From NCBI GenBank assembly GCA_009760855.2, contig WPIO01000123.1, positions 744,001-808,000 on the forward strand: 64,000 bases of DNA, written 5' to 3'. Source of the stretch: Cristatella mucedo. Lineage: Eukaryota; Bryozoa; Phylactolaemata; Cristatellidae. Shown here in pieces: positions 31,461 through 44,500 of this stretch. The translations under genes and the position numbers were made by a program. The stretch's first letter is position 1. Each line of letters begins with the position of its first letter. The notes under the pieces are model-generated. The model was not told the DNA's origin, searched no databases, and saw nothing but the letters and a program-made list of their open reading frames with translations.

Positions 31461-31869
31461 CGTAGGAATAGTGGCCGTCGGCCTGTGGCCGTGTCATTGC
31501 CATCATGTGGCATACCCCCTGCCAACGTTCCGTCTGCCTGCCGGACATGCTCGTTGCTGGCATGTGGCTTGTTCCTTGCCTCACAATTCACTTTCTGCCT
31601 ATAAGTCGGTCGGTGCCCACGATATCCACTCTCCTCTGTCTCATCACCACGTGCTTCGGAGCAGCACACACGACGGCCAATACGCTAGTACGTACACTCG
31701 TTCGTTGGCATTGTTTGCGTACGATAAGATACAGCAGTCGTCGACAATGCAACAACTCCCTTATGGGGACTTTGCTCATCGCAGCGCCTCCATCGCGCAC
31801 TCCCACGAGCCCCTACAGGCCCAGGTCCCCCGCCCCGATGCAGGAAGGGAAGGAAACAAGTTATTATCA
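31461..31869. other. Host DNA between two LINE A fragments
   Basis: Long overlapping ORFs on both strands (31424-32044) are without recognised motifs and partly run into the next LINE. Nothing supportable. Confidence 0.4.
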
Positions 31870-32330
31870 TTTATCTCCATCTGTAACTCCACAAAGGGCA
31901 TGCGGGTGTTACGCAGGAGAGTTTTCTGTAGCACACTCACAGCCTATGCGACTTTCAGTACAAATTCGGTGGCCAACAGACTTCGTCTCAGGCAATAAAG
32001 ACAAAGTGAGAACCATAGTAGAGTCAAAAGAGCAGTTGAGGTAGTGAGTAGCATGGAAGTAGCAGCTCAGGAAAGCTGGAAAGGATGTGCCATAGTCGGC
32101 AGCATGAGTAGTTGTCTTTGCACAAGAATTGTAGAAGTGAGCTCCACAGTCAAGGACCTGCTGAGGAAAAGCTTCCTTTGGCAATGGTCTTTAAGCGGTG
32201 GAATGGAACAGCTAATTCATTGTCCATACAGGACCTGAGGACACCAGGAGGCTGAAACTGGTGCAGATGTTCAGCTAAGTATGTATGAGCCGAGCCGTGG
32301 ATGGCCCTGTGGGTCAGTGTAGGAACTCTG
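31870..32330 (-). mobile_element. LINE family A, diverged ORF2 C terminus and 3' end
   Basis: Antisense copy: ATCTGTAACTCCACAAAGG, GCGGGTGTTACGCAGGAGAG, the Thr/Leu-rich 3' UTR block and the ORF2 region down to TCAGCTAAGTATGTATGAGC. More diverged than the copies at 41.5 and 52.9 kb. Confidence 0.75.
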
Positions 32331-33184
32331 CTCTGTATCAGCTGATCAACCGGCAGCCATCTTAGCTCTCAGCCTCCTCTGCTGCCCCCTTCTGGCTCTG
32401 ACTCTGCTCGTGTATGGATACTTACTTACAATTTAAAAAGGAGCTGAAAACTAAGGTGTTCCTGCAGCATTTGCTGGGTCCATGCCAATGATACGTGGTG
32501 TGATTAGAATAGGTTTATTTCTCTCAGGCATTCTACAAATGTCTAATTATAATTATTATTATTTATAAACAATTATTTAGGCAGCCAGCCAAATCTGTTC
32601 CTGCTCTCGGTAGTTGAAGCAAGAAATCACCTCTTAGGTATCTAGTGCCACCACACGGCTACAGCTACAGGAGAGCAGAGCACCTAGGTAGGACTGGCTG
32701 CCTTACCAGCTTACACGACCCTTGCCCCCGACCCTCCACCTGCTCTTGAATGCTGTTAAATGCCTAGCACCTTCGATGCCTACCGTCTTTAAAATGCAAA
32801 CTGGAGCATTTCTCTCATTTGCTCACTTTGTCCGGCAGAGCATGCCACCCAGAGGAGCATCCAACTACGTGAGTCTGCCGAAGGTCGAGGCTGTACAAGG
32901 CTCAGAGAAGCTCAGGGTTACCTTCCAGTCTCCAGAGCATAGCAGCTCGTCCGGTGGCTTAACGTCCATCCTGCATGGCCTTCTTGCAAGTCGAGTTAAC
33001 AAGTGTATAGCAACAACCTCATTAAAACGTTTGGCTAGCTTGCATATGGGCAGCCTGAGGTGGCCTGCTGCTGCTGCATCTAAAAGAGACTCGGAATTCT
33101 TCCATCGCTCTCTATTCATTGAAGGTACAACAGAACGAGCTGCAGAGTCAGCTCCTCCCTGCGCCTGAGCCGAGGTTTCAGGCA
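32331..33184. other. Host DNA or old LINE 5' sequence, unresolved
   Basis: ORFs on both strands at 32722-33185 (148 and 106 codons) overlap and have no domain. They end where recognisable LINE B ORF2 begins, so part may be the LINE's endonuclease region too diverged to see. Confidence 0.3.
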
Positions 33185-35515
33185 TCTGCGTGCCAGTGTC
33201 AAAAACCAGATACAGCGGGGGTCCGACTCAAGCTGACACGTTCGACGAGTTTGCACCTCTGACAAAGCACACTGTGCACCCCCGCCCAGACGGCCTATGG
33301 TTTACCACAGACATTAAACTAGCCAAGTCTACTAAACGAAAGCTTGAAAAGGCATACAAAAGATCCAGACTAACTGTCTATCGACAGGGAAATGAAGACT
33401 ACTGTAGGTCGTACCAATCGATCCTAGCAAAGGCCAAGTCTAGCTTCTATAAAACATTTGTGAATCACAGATGCACAATCCAAAAATGCTGATGTCGACA
33501 ATAAACCATCTCCTCAACCGCTCCCAGGTTAGCTCTTTACCTGATGATCCTTGTGATGATCTAGCCGATCGCTACTCTCGATTCTTTGTGCAGAAAATAG
33601 ACTAGATCAGGGAATCCATCCCTGCGATGACAACCTTCCCACTAGAATGCTGTTCCTCGGTTCCTGGCTGCGCCTCAATGTCTGCATTTAAGCAGGTCAC
33701 TAGTGATCTAGTCCTAAAGTTCGTATCTCAATCAAAGAAGAACACAAGTCCACTGGACCATATTCCCACTGTCCTGCTCCTACTTTGCATTGATCTGCTG
33801 CTGCCATGCATAACCAACATCATTAATATGTCATTAGCCTCAGGTCAGGTCCCAGCACCTTTCAAAAAAGCTGTAGTCATGCCACTTCTCAAGAAAGCTA
33901 CAAAGACCAAGAGAACTTAAGCAACTACCACCCAGTCTCCCTTCTACCATTCCTATCAAAGACACAGGAACAGGTCGCGGATGACCAGCTGAACTCTTAT
34001 ATCAAAACCTCACACCTTGCTAGTAAGTTCCAGTCTGGCTTTAGAGCTAATCACTCCACAGAGTCAGCATTGCTTCGGGTATACAACGACCTACTTAGGA
34101 ATGCAGACATGGGTAGAGTGTCTCTTCTTGTTTTGCTCGATCTTTCGGCAGCTTTTGATACCATCGATCACAAAGTACTTCTAGAGTGCCACTCATCTCG
34201 CCTGGGCATCACTAGCACTGCTCTGCAGTGGTTCAGGTCCTATCTCAGTGGGAGACTCCAGAGTATTGACGTGAATGGACAAAGATCATCTGAAGTACCT
34301 CTAAAATATGGAGTACCTCAGGGGTCTGTGCTCGGTCCGGTTCTTTTCACGGTTTACACTCTCCCTCTTGCTGGTGTGATTGCCAAGCACAATCTAGGCT
34401 TTCACTTCTATGCGGATGACACTCAGTCGTACCTTTGCTTTGATCCCTCCCAGCCTTCGAGCACCTCAAATTCTCTCAACTGACTTGCTGCATGCATTAT
34501 TGACAACCGCACATGGATGGCAGCAAATTTTCTAAAACTAAACGATGATAAATTTAACTTACTAGTTATGGGCAAACCCAGTGTGATTCAGAGATTGGAA
34601 AGGCTGACTTTCAAAATTGGCTCTGCCAGCATATCTCCAGTTGAATCAGCTTGAAATCTATGTGTCATATTCCAAAGCAACCTCTCGTTAGACGACCATA
34701 TCGGCTCCACAGTCACGTCTGCCTATTTTCAGCTTCATAACATTACTAAAATTAGGGCTTGTTTAGACAAGGATACCAAGTCCAAGTTGGTCCATGAATT
34801 CGTGACATCTCGTCTCGACTTTTGCAAGTCACTGCTTACTGGCCTATCAGCATGGGCGATCAGACGATTGCAGCTGGTGCAAAACTCTGCAGCTAGGCTT
34901 GTCTGTCGTGAACGCCACAGTTGCAACATTACTCCACTTCTCGCCGACCTGCACTGGCTACCAGTGAGGCAACAGATTCACTTCAGGGTTTTGTCGCTCA
35001 CTTTTAGGTCTCTTGATTCTATGGCTCCAGCCTATCTTTCAGATATACTATCCTATCAGGCCAAGCATCGTACCACCCGGTTTTCGGAATCCAACAGTTT
35101 GGAAATACCACGTACAAACCTTAAATCCTTTGGAGACCGTGCATTTAGTTCGTATGCTCCCAAAGCCTGGAACTCCCTCCCGAACTGCGTCCGAAGATCC
35201 CACGATCTGACCACATTTAAAGAAACTTAAAAACACACCAATTTTGGACAGCATTTAGTGGGTCCTTGTGATTTGTCTTTGATGTGCTTATGAGTGCCGA
35301 CACTGTGCATGCTGCCAATAACCACATTAGCAAGCTGACCCTGTGCATGTCACACCTAACCATATTATTTATTTTGTTGGTTTTTCAAGCATGATTTTAC
35401 TTACTATTCAATCGCATATTACTTTGCAGCAAATAGAAAGCACCTAGAAAGAGATTAAGTTCTCTGAGGCTGCTTTATCTAGTGCAATATTATTATTATT
35501 ATTATTAATATAAAA
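33185..35515 (+). mobile_element. LINE family B (L2/CR1-like), longest copy
   Basis: Pieces in order: an endonuclease-RT linker (33190-33492, Lys-rich), the RT N-terminal part (33627-33920), the RT core at 34070-34483 with LLVLLDLSAAFDTIDHKVLL, YGVPQGSVLGPV and HFYADDTQS, then the C-terminal region at 34787-35230 with LHWLPVRQQIHFRVL and a 3' tail ending in AGTGCAATATTATTATT. The YADD catalytic motif is intact, but frames change near 33500, 33920 and 34490, so the copy is dead. L2/CR1-like assignment is from RT motifs. Confidence 0.85.
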
Positions 35516-35774
35516 AGGGCTGGGTACTGCCAAACAATGCATAATAATTATAATATAATCGGATCTATACTTTGACTGGTCCCTTAGATGCTTGCCATCT
35601 TCCACTTCGACTCATAGGAAAATGCAGAGGTCTCAGCCTCGGTTCAAGTAAAAGCAGCGATCAAGAGTGCTCCCATATGCAGTGACAGAAAGCACATGCA
35701 TACACCTGCACACCCATGCACACACGCCCACACACGTGCACCCCCATACACGAGCTCGAGGCTTGATAGGCGAT
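35516..35774. other. Short host spacer
   Basis: Contains a CACACC-rich low-complexity stretch near 35690-35750 and nothing else recognised. Confidence 0.4.
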
Positions 35775-35935
35775 TTCAATCAGGCGATCTGGTCTGGTCC
35801 AGTCTTGCGATTTAGGTGCTTGCCCTGACCAAGGTCAGGCTGAGGTCACGGCTCGAACCCCGAGTCATATGTGAAGCGCCTGAATAGAGATTGAGTTCTC
35901 TTGGAGCTCTATACAAATGAATATTATATATATAT
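35775..35935 (+). mobile_element. SINE family T with a LINE-B-like tail
   Basis: The B-box-like GAGGTCACGGCTCGAACCCC is followed by GTGAAGCGCCTGAATAGAG and GATTGAGTTCTCTTGGAG, close to the family B LINE 3' hairpin tail, then a TA-rich end. This composite is expected of a SINE mobilised by LINE B. A second copy is at 40050-40165. Confidence 0.6.
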
Positions 35936-35964
35936 ATATAAATCTAAATAAATAAATACACAAA

Positions 35965-36127
<163 letters not shown>

Positions 36128-36724
36128 TGAGGCGTGTCCAGGCGTGTCGATGCCAAGGGCAGCCATGTCAGCTCACAGCCAGTAGCTAAGGTACGGCGAT
36201 GCTGACGATGCCGATAATCCAAGCATGCTGATTTGGAGGAGGATCGGTGATCATACAAGTACTTCCAGCTCGATGTGATCGACAGGCTCTCGGCCAAACA
36301 GACCATCGAAACGACGGCAGCCAATAGCGGCCTGATACGATGGTACCCTCCTCCTCAAACCAATGCAAACCCAGGGGCACGGACATTGACAAACAACTAG
36401 AGTGGCTGCTAAGCTAGCAGCAGAACGATTATTGCACAGCCAGCGCGATCTGTCTGAATGGAGAGGTAAGTAGAACAGCACAGTTGCAATAGCTAAAAAA
36501 AGAGTAACAGCCGGAAAGAAGAATGTGCAAAGAATAAAAGCAAAAATGAGCAACACGACTCCCAGGCTTCAGCCAATAATGCCACTATGCAGCTGGACAT
36601 GCAGCAGCTGCAGGTCTGCTGTGCTGCGCTGTAAAGGGGGCCATGGCTCAGTCGCATAGCCAGCATGTTACCGATTTATGTACACACACATATATATATA
36701 TATATGTACACGTGTATATATGGA
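36128..36724. other. Host DNA, nothing recognised
   Basis: No gene is identified. A short TA run lies near 36690-36705. Confidence 0.4.
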
Positions 36725-38020
36725 TACAATGGTTCAGATCATATCTCAGTGGGAGACTCCAAAGTATTGTAGTGAATGGACAAAGATCCGTGAAAAGAAC
36801 CGGACGTAGCACGGAGCCCTGAGGTACCTCTGAAATATGGGTACCTCGGGGCTCCGTGCTACGTCCGGTTCTTTTCACGGTTTATACTCTCCCTCTTGCT
36901 GATGTCATTGCCAAGCACAATCTAGGCTTTCACTTCTAAGCGGATGACACTCAGTTGTACCTTTGCTTTGCTCCCTCCCAGCCGTCAAGCACCACAAACT
37001 CTCTCAACTCACTTGCTGCATGTATTCATGACATCCGTACATGGATGGCAGCAAATTTTCTAAAACTAAACGATGATAAAACTAACTTACTAGTTATGGG
37101 CAACCCCAGTGTGATTCAGAAATTGGAAAGGCCGATGCTCAAAATTGGCTCTGCCAGCCTATCTTCTGTTGAATTAGCTCGAAATCTAGGTATCATGTTC
37201 CAAAGTGACCTCTCCCTAGACGATCACACCAGCTCCACAATCAAGTTTGCCTACTTTCAGATACATTGCTAAAGTTCGGGCTTGTTTAGATTAGAATACC
37301 ACGTCTAAATTGGTCCATGCATTCGTGAAATCCCGACTTGACTTGTGTCACTGGCTGCTTACTGGTCTACCGGTATGTGCAATCAGGCGATTACAGCTTG
37401 TGCAAAACTCTGCAGCTAGGCTTGTTTGTCGTGAGCCTCGAAGCTGCCCCATCAGAGCACTTCTCGCCGACCTGCACTGGCTACCAGTCAAGCAAAGGAT
37501 TGACTTCAAGGTTTTGTAGCTCACTTTTAGGTCACTTCATTCTTTGGCTCCAGCCTATCTGTCAGATCTACTCCCCCACCAGGCCAAGCATCGTACCACT
37601 GCTTTTTGGAATCCAACAGTCTGCAAATACCTAGTACCAACCTCAATTTATTTGGAGAGCGTGCATTTAGTTCGTATGCTCCTAAAACCTAGAAATCCCT
37701 CCGGACTTGCGTCAGAACATCCCCTGACTTGACCACATTTAAAAAGAACTTAAAAATACCTATTCAGGACAGCCTTTAGTGCATCCCTGTGATTCGTCCT
37801 TCATGTGTTTATGAGTGCTGACACTATGCATGCTGCCACTAGCCACATTTACAATGCTTACCCTGTGCATGACAGCCCTAATCATGTTATTCATGTTATT
37901 TATCAAGCATGATATTACTCATCATTCAGTCGCGTTTCTATTTGCAGGAAACTTAAAGCGTCTAGAGAGAGATTGAGTTCTCTGAGGGCGCATTATCAAG
38001 TGCATTATTATTATTATTAT
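36725..38020 (+). mobile_element. LINE family B, with an internal foldback insertion
   Basis: RT core to 3' end: TGGTTCAGATCATATCTCAG, then a palindrome at 36788-36880, then the LYLCF.PSQPSST region (from 36955), the LHWLPVKQ segment near 37480 and the hairpin tail ending TTATTATTATTATC near 38020. Multiple frames are broken. The palindrome replaced a few bases of coding sequence with an inverted copy of the adjacent downstream segment. Confidence 0.85.
36788..36880. repeat. Near-perfect 40-bp-arm palindrome inside a LINE
   Basis: Arms 36788-36828 and 36841-36880 are reverse complements with one mismatch, separated by about 12 bases. The right arm is the normal LINE sequence (compare 34311-34370); the left arm is the extra inverted copy. 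Confidence 0.9.
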
Positions 38021-38029
38021 CATTCATTC

Positions 38030-38574
38030 CCCAGAATATATACATATATATATATATATATATACACTGATAAGCATTGTAATAAGCGATGTCTGCCAGT
38101 ACTAGGTACAGTCTGTGGTTCGTTGGGCCCAGCTGGTCACACCAACGAGCACAGGCCCATGCACAAGTCACATGCCAGACAGATTCACGATTTACTTCTC
38201 TACTGTCACTAGGTCATGGCCTACAGTTAAGGCGCTAGTATGTCTGCTTATAAAACCAGATTAGGCATAGTTTAGCCTAACTAATGATTACTTGCATTTG
38301 TCATCCTGTCTGCAAGTGGCAGTCATAACCGGCAAGGCTCTTCTGTCGTTATATAAAAGAGGCTGGTGAATAAGCTAGTATTAGTTATTTAAGCTTGGCA
38401 TCTAAGCAAAGATGTAACCTTCTACATTGACACTGGATAACAAACTGCAACTGCAATGCACCACTTATGCTCATCAATAGATATAATTAATAAAGCTACC
38501 TTCTTCAGCTGGTAGATACTGCTGGTACTTTGAATTGTCTGCTCTGGAATTTGCACGGTAAATTATATTAATAG
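38030..38574. other. Host DNA with a (TA)n run
   Basis: An ATATATAT run lies at 38036-38064. No gene or known repeat is seen in the rest. Confidence 0.4.
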
Positions 38575-39440
38575 TAATAATGCACTTGATAAAGCGCCCT
38601 CAAAGAACTCAATCTCTTTGAAGGTGCTTTACATTTGCTGCAAAGGCAAACGCGATTGAATCATGCTTGATAAACAATATGAATAACATGGTTAAGGGTG
38701 ATACGCACAGGATCAGCATGCAAGTGTGGTTAGTGGCAGCATGCACAGTGTCAGCATGCATAAGCACATGAAGGACGAATCACAGAGACCCACTAAATGC
38801 TGTCCTAAATAGGTGTATCTTTAAGTTCTTTTTTAATGCGGTCAAGTCAGGGGTGTTCTGACAAAAGTCTGGAGTGAGTTCCAGGCTTTGGGAGCATACG
38901 AACTAAATGCATGGTCTCCAAATGATTTGAGGTTTGTACGAGGTATTTGTAGACTGTTGGATTCCGAAAAGCGGGTGGTACGATGCTTGGCCTGGTGGGG
39001 GATTAGATCTGACAGATAGGCTGGAGCCAAAGAATGAAGTGACCTACAAGTGAGCGACAAAACCTTGAAGTTAATCCGTTGCTTGACTGGTAGCCAGTGC
39101 AGGTCGGCGAGAAGTGGTCTGATGTGGCAGCTTTGACGCTCACGACAGACAAGCCTAGCTTCAGAGTTTTGCACCCGCTGCAATCGCCTAATCGCATATG
39201 CTGGTAGGCCAGTAAGCAATGAGTTGCAGAAGTCGAGATGGGATGTCACGAATGCATGGACCAACTTGGACTTGGTATCCTAATCTAAATAAGCCCGAAT
39301 TGTTAGCAATGTTATGTATCTGAAAGTAGGCAGACTTGAGTGTGGAGCTGGTGTGGTCGTCTAGGGAGAGGTCACTTTGGACCATTACACCTAGATTTTG
39401 AGCTGAGTCAACAGGAGATATGCTGGCAGAGCCGACTTCA
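38575..39440 (-). mobile_element. LINE family B, ORF2 C-terminal half and 3' end
   Basis: The minus-strand frame at 38842-39264 is open for 140 codons, with VTSHLDFCNSLLTGLPAYAI, LHWLPVKQRINFKVL and PKAWNSL, then the 3' hairpin tail at 38580-38650. The upstream part (to 39440) shows the DDHTSST segment in another frame. A comparatively recent copy by its open frame. Confidence 0.85.
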
Positions 39441-41524
39441 CTGGGCTTCAGAGCTTCTGCAGCAACAGCACGTGTCATCAGAACAAGGAGCACGCAAGCA
39501 GCACGAGTATCGGCGGGGCTTCAGAGGCAACAGTAGCAGAGGCAGCTGCAGCAGCTAACTGTGCCAGTGCAGTGGCCCCGGCACACAGGTACACATGTAA
39601 GGCCCGGTAACAGCCGAAGTTCTTTGCATTAGTTTATATTCCTCTGGCATGTTACAACGACTTACTAAAGAAGCAAATGACAAAAACACACATAAATGAC
39701 GATTTGAGAAATACTTTGGAAACGGCTAACTGTTGACTGTGCTTAAAAATCCATTAACCAAGTGTTTAAGCAAATAAAGACTGCAGCAGCATATAAACAG
39801 CTAAAACTACACGGATGGAGCTTTCCTCTACTGTGAAGGCAAAACAACTTTTCATGCACAATGCTTTGGCTAAGCATCTCGGTCTTGAATTTCTTTTCAA
39901 GCTGGAGCCAATGCTTGGAGAAAGTGCACAACTAAAAGAATATAGGCCTGTCCAGACAGGGATACTGCATCGAAGTCAGTCAATGCATTTATGCCATCCC
40001 ATCCCAATTACTGCAACTCACTACTTGCAAGCCTGTAGGCCTATACCATCCGTTAAAGGTGCTCGCCCCAACCAAGGTCTAGCCGAGGTCGTGAGCTTGA
40101 GCCCTAAGGCATACGTGAAGCACCTCATAAGAAATAAGTCCTCTTAGGGCATTATAGAAATGAATTATATACTTTTTCATTTTATGAGGTGGTAACAGTT
40201 GGTGCAAAAATCTATGGCTAGGCTAGTCTATCGTGAGCTTCGCAGTTGCCACATTTCATCCCTTCAAGCCGACCTGCAGTGGATCCCTTTCAAGCAAAGC
40301 AGTGACGTTAAAGTTTTGTCAGTTCCTTGCAGGTCCATTGGGAACCGAATACAGAATTAATCGCTGCTCGGTTGAACAAAACATTCCGCAGGGAAATACC
40401 ATAGTGGATCTTTCAGCCTTCATATTAGAACTGCTCAGCAATCCATCTAGGTTTTGTAGCATAATGCACCGAGACTAAGGGATGAAGTCAGTGGATGGAT
40501 GCAAGCTCAACGGATCTTGTGGGTTAGATCTTCTAACTTTCGGGTGACGCCAGGTTTGTCTATAACTGATAGGCTAAGTGAGCATACCCAAACAAGCGAG
40601 TGCTAGCACACGAGCAGCAGCTGTGTATAGCAATTGCTGCAAAGGAAGCACAGAAGTGCCCGAATAAATAATTTGCTTTTAACTTAGGGTGCTATATAGA
40701 TGAATTACACAGTTTATATGGACATCGTGGCATAAGCATGGGCAGATAGAGGGAACCGTTTGCAGGATCAATCGCCACTCTGTTAAACAAAACATTTCAC
40801 AAAATTACTGTTGCATAATAACATGGAAATATCTAATTGGGGCTTTCACTTGGGGGGAGGACAGAAGTACTGATCACTGGGTCCTCTAATCGCAGACATC
40901 ATCGAGTCAGGACGAAAGTTACTTCAGGTGAATGAATTTAATACCATGATTTCATTTGGTGCAAAACTAAAGAGCGACAAAAAACAGACGCAAACATTTG
41001 AAATGATAGTGACACTTCTGCACACAGATCATGAGTCATATCAGTAACTAAACCTGTGCATAGTATCCTATGAGAGCTATATATCCGTGGCCGGATACGT
41101 AACATCCGGTGTGAAAAAAGTGATTTTAAATTTTAAATTTGAATTGTTTATTTTGAAGCGCAATAAGTTTAAATTTGAATTAAAAAAAGTTCAGATTAAG
41201 ATCATTAGGATGACGCATACTTAAAAGGCTATGTGGATGACCCATGGAAAGTTGACATGTACTGCATGCACGCCCTATAATATCCCACTAAGAAATGATC
41301 TAAACCACTTCGTTGCTGTCTGAGTCAGCGACGTTTAAGTGAGCTGACATGTGCTCCAGAAGAAATTTCTTTTCAAAAGGGGTAGAAAAGCTGAAGGAAC
41401 ATTAAGTTGACCAAACAAATAGACTATACTTAAGTTAATACTCTTCCTTGTGATAACCCGGTTACTGTAGCGAGTCATAAGGCATTTACAGAGCCAAACC
41501 AAGAATGAATAATATCCGTAATAC
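39441..41524. other. Host DNA with one SINE T copy
   Basis: Apart from the SINE T copy at 40050-40165, nothing is recognised. The 110-codon ORF at 39815-40147 runs into that SINE and shows no domain. Confidence 0.4.
40050..40165 (+). mobile_element. SINE family T, second copy
   Basis: GCTCGCCCCAACCAAGGTC, a B-box-like GTCGTGAGCTTGAGCCC and a LINE-B-like tail (GTGAAGCACCTCATAAG, CCTCTTAGGGCATTATAG, AATGAATTATA) parallel the copy at 35775-35935. Confidence 0.55.
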
Positions 41525-44500
41525 GCAAATGTAATGTAATGTATGTAATGTATCTCCGTCAGTAACTCCACAAAGTCATAAATACCATGTGGGTGTTACG
41601 CAGGAGAGTTTTGTATAGCGCACTCACAGCCTAAACGGCTTTCGGTACGCATTCGGTAGCCAACAGACTTCGTCTCACGCAACAAAGAGAAAGTGGGAAG
41701 CATAGCAGAGTTAGGAGAGCAGTTGAGGTAGTGAGTAGCATAGAAGTAGCAGTTCAGGACCGCTGAAAAAGATGTGCCATAGTCGGCAGTTGCAGAGTAG
41801 ATGTCGTTGCCTAAGAATAGTGGAAGCGAGTTCCACAGTCTAGGACCTGCAGAGCTAAAGCTTCTGTCGCCAACTGTCTTTAAGCAGAGGAATGGGACAG
41901 CTAATTTATTGTCCACACAGGACCTGAGGGCGCGAACAGGCTGAAACTGATTCAGCAGTTCAGCTACGTATGAAGGAGCAGAGCCGTGGCAGGCCTTGTG
42001 GGTCAGCGTAAGAACTTCGCTCTGTATCCTTTGCTCAACCGGCAACCATCCTAGCTCTTTCAGCAGAGGAGAAACGTGCTCAAACCGCTGGGACTTGAAG
42101 ATCAGCCTTACAGCCATATTCATAGTCCACTGTAGTGGCGTAATAGCTTTCTTTGGTAGCCCAGCCAAAAGGGAATTACAATAATCAAGCCGAGACAGAA
42201 CTAAAGAGCTAGTTAATTTTTACAAGCCACTGTGGTAGACTGCTTCTAATCTTGGATAGGGATCGGATGTGATGGCTAGCTGTAGAGGCAGTCTTTTGAA
42301 TGAAGCTTTTGAAATTGAGGCAGCTGTCGAACACGTCACCTAGATTACGAGCACGTGGTGAAGGTCGCACAATAGCATCACCTATTACAACAGCAAAGCC
42401 TTTTAATGCAGCCACACGCTTAGGGTGTCCTATGAGAAGCAGTTTGGTTTTATCGTCATTTAATTTCAGAAAGTTTTCCGACATCCAAGATCGAATATCG
42501 GCAAGGCAAGCATTCAGTTTCTCAGTTGCTGCAGCAGATTCCGACGGTTTGAATGACAAATACAACTGAGTATCTTCAGCATAGAAGTGATATCCTATTC
42601 CATGGGCTTAATTACTTTTCCCTGAGGTTGCGTATAAATGGAGAACAGCAAGGGATGAAGTACAGACCGTTGAGGGACTCCACAGGTGACCCTTCTCATG
42701 TCTGAGACCTGACACCCACACGACACGGATTGAATACGATCAGACAAGTAAAATTTAAACCACGCCAGTGCTTCGTCTGCCAGACCGATCGTTGTTCTCA
42801 ATCTTTCAAGCAGAACTTCGTGATCAATGGTGTCGAAGGCAGCAGACAGATCTTGCAGAGCTAAGGCAGTGACATTTCCGTCGTCATTGCCACGTAGAAT
42901 GTCATTGTTAACACGGAGGAGAGCAGTTTCAGTGGAGTGCTGCCTCTTGTAACCTGATTGAAATGTTTCTGAAATTCCATTATTTTCAATATGTTCAACC
43001 AGCTGCTTAGCAACAATTTTTTCAAGAATCTTTGATAAGAACGGGAGAAGGGAAACTGGATGATAGTTTGCTAGGACCTTTGTGTCTAATCCAGGCTTTT
43101 TAAGAATAAGTCTAACGATTGCCGATTTGAAGGACGTGGGGACGACCCCTTTTCCCAAAGAAGCATTACAAAATCTTGGTTATGGCAGGGCTAAGTTGGT
43201 CTGCAAGTGAAGACCACAGAGATGAAGGTATAGGGTCTTCAGGAGACGAGCTCTTTTTGCTAGACCTTATTAAGGCAGCCACATCACTGGCAGAAACTTC
43301 GGAGAACCTTTTAAGAAAGGTCACAGGTTGACGAACGGCGATTGCTTTGGTCGGAGGGTGCTTAATAGAGGCACGAATGTGCACAATTTTTTCAGTAAAG
43401 AAGGCTGAAAACTTTTTGGCTGAGCTCTTAATATCTGGGGAGTCAGACCTGACAGCGTTGGCCAGTAAATGGTTTACTGTCTTATAAATCTGTTTAGTGT
43501 CCGACTGTTAGGAATTCAGTTTTTTAATGAAAAAAGAAGCCCTGGCTTCTTGAAGCTTTCGGGTGTAAACTCGAAGGAAGTCTTTAAAATTGACTAGGTC
43601 TGCCTCAGACCCCGATTCCTTAAAACGACGTTCCAACCTGCGCTTAACACGGCGCTTCTTAAGGAGTTTTTTTTTGTAAATTGAAAGCAATCTCGACGAC
43701 TTTGAACACGGATAGAGCGAACGGGAGCATGCTTGTCAAGAACGCTCCTGAGTGTCATGTTCATCGCATCAGTGAGGGTATCGAGGCTGCCGGTCGAGTC
43801 TGAATGCAGATCAAGAAGGCCTGCATCACAAACAGATTTCAAAAACTTGTTCAAGTCAATGCTTTGTAAGTTACGTCGTTTGGCAAATTTGACATTACCC
43901 TGCATGTGCGAGGGAGCAGGAACAGTAAACGAGACCGAGCAATGATCTGAGAGGTTCAGTGGGCACACCACAAAGTCAGTGGGCAGGACATCCTTAGTGA
44001 TCACGAGATCTAGAATGTGCCCACCGATGTGGGTGCTATGATTAACGTGTTGGGCCAAACCAAAATTCTCCAGACAGTCAAGAAATGAGCGGACCTGGCT
44101 GTTGCTAGGGTTGTCAACGTGAGTATTGAAGTCTCCTACAATCAGTAGCGGCCTGTGACACACAAATATTTTAGCGAGGAACTCTGAAAACTCCTATATA
44201 AACAAGTTTAGACAGCCAGAAGGAGGCCAGTATATCACCACAGTGAGAGGCATTGTCTTTGATGAAGACCTGATAGCAACCGATTCAAACGATGACCCAT
44301 GCGAGAAACTGCACATTTTATAGCCAAACGATTCGCGAACAACAATTGAAACCCCGCCCCCAACCTTGTCAAAACGCATGGACTGATAGAATGAGAACCC
44401 GGGTGGGGTGGTCTCGGAAATACAGCTACTGGAACAAGTCATCCAGGTTTCGGTAAGCAGAAATGCATCTAGCTTCTCCTGGACCACCTGATCACAGATA

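Noticed and set aside
32722-33185. Opposed 148- and 106-codon ORFs as genes
   Set aside because: They mirror each other on the two strands, have no domain, and adjoin a degraded LINE whose 5' part may extend into them.
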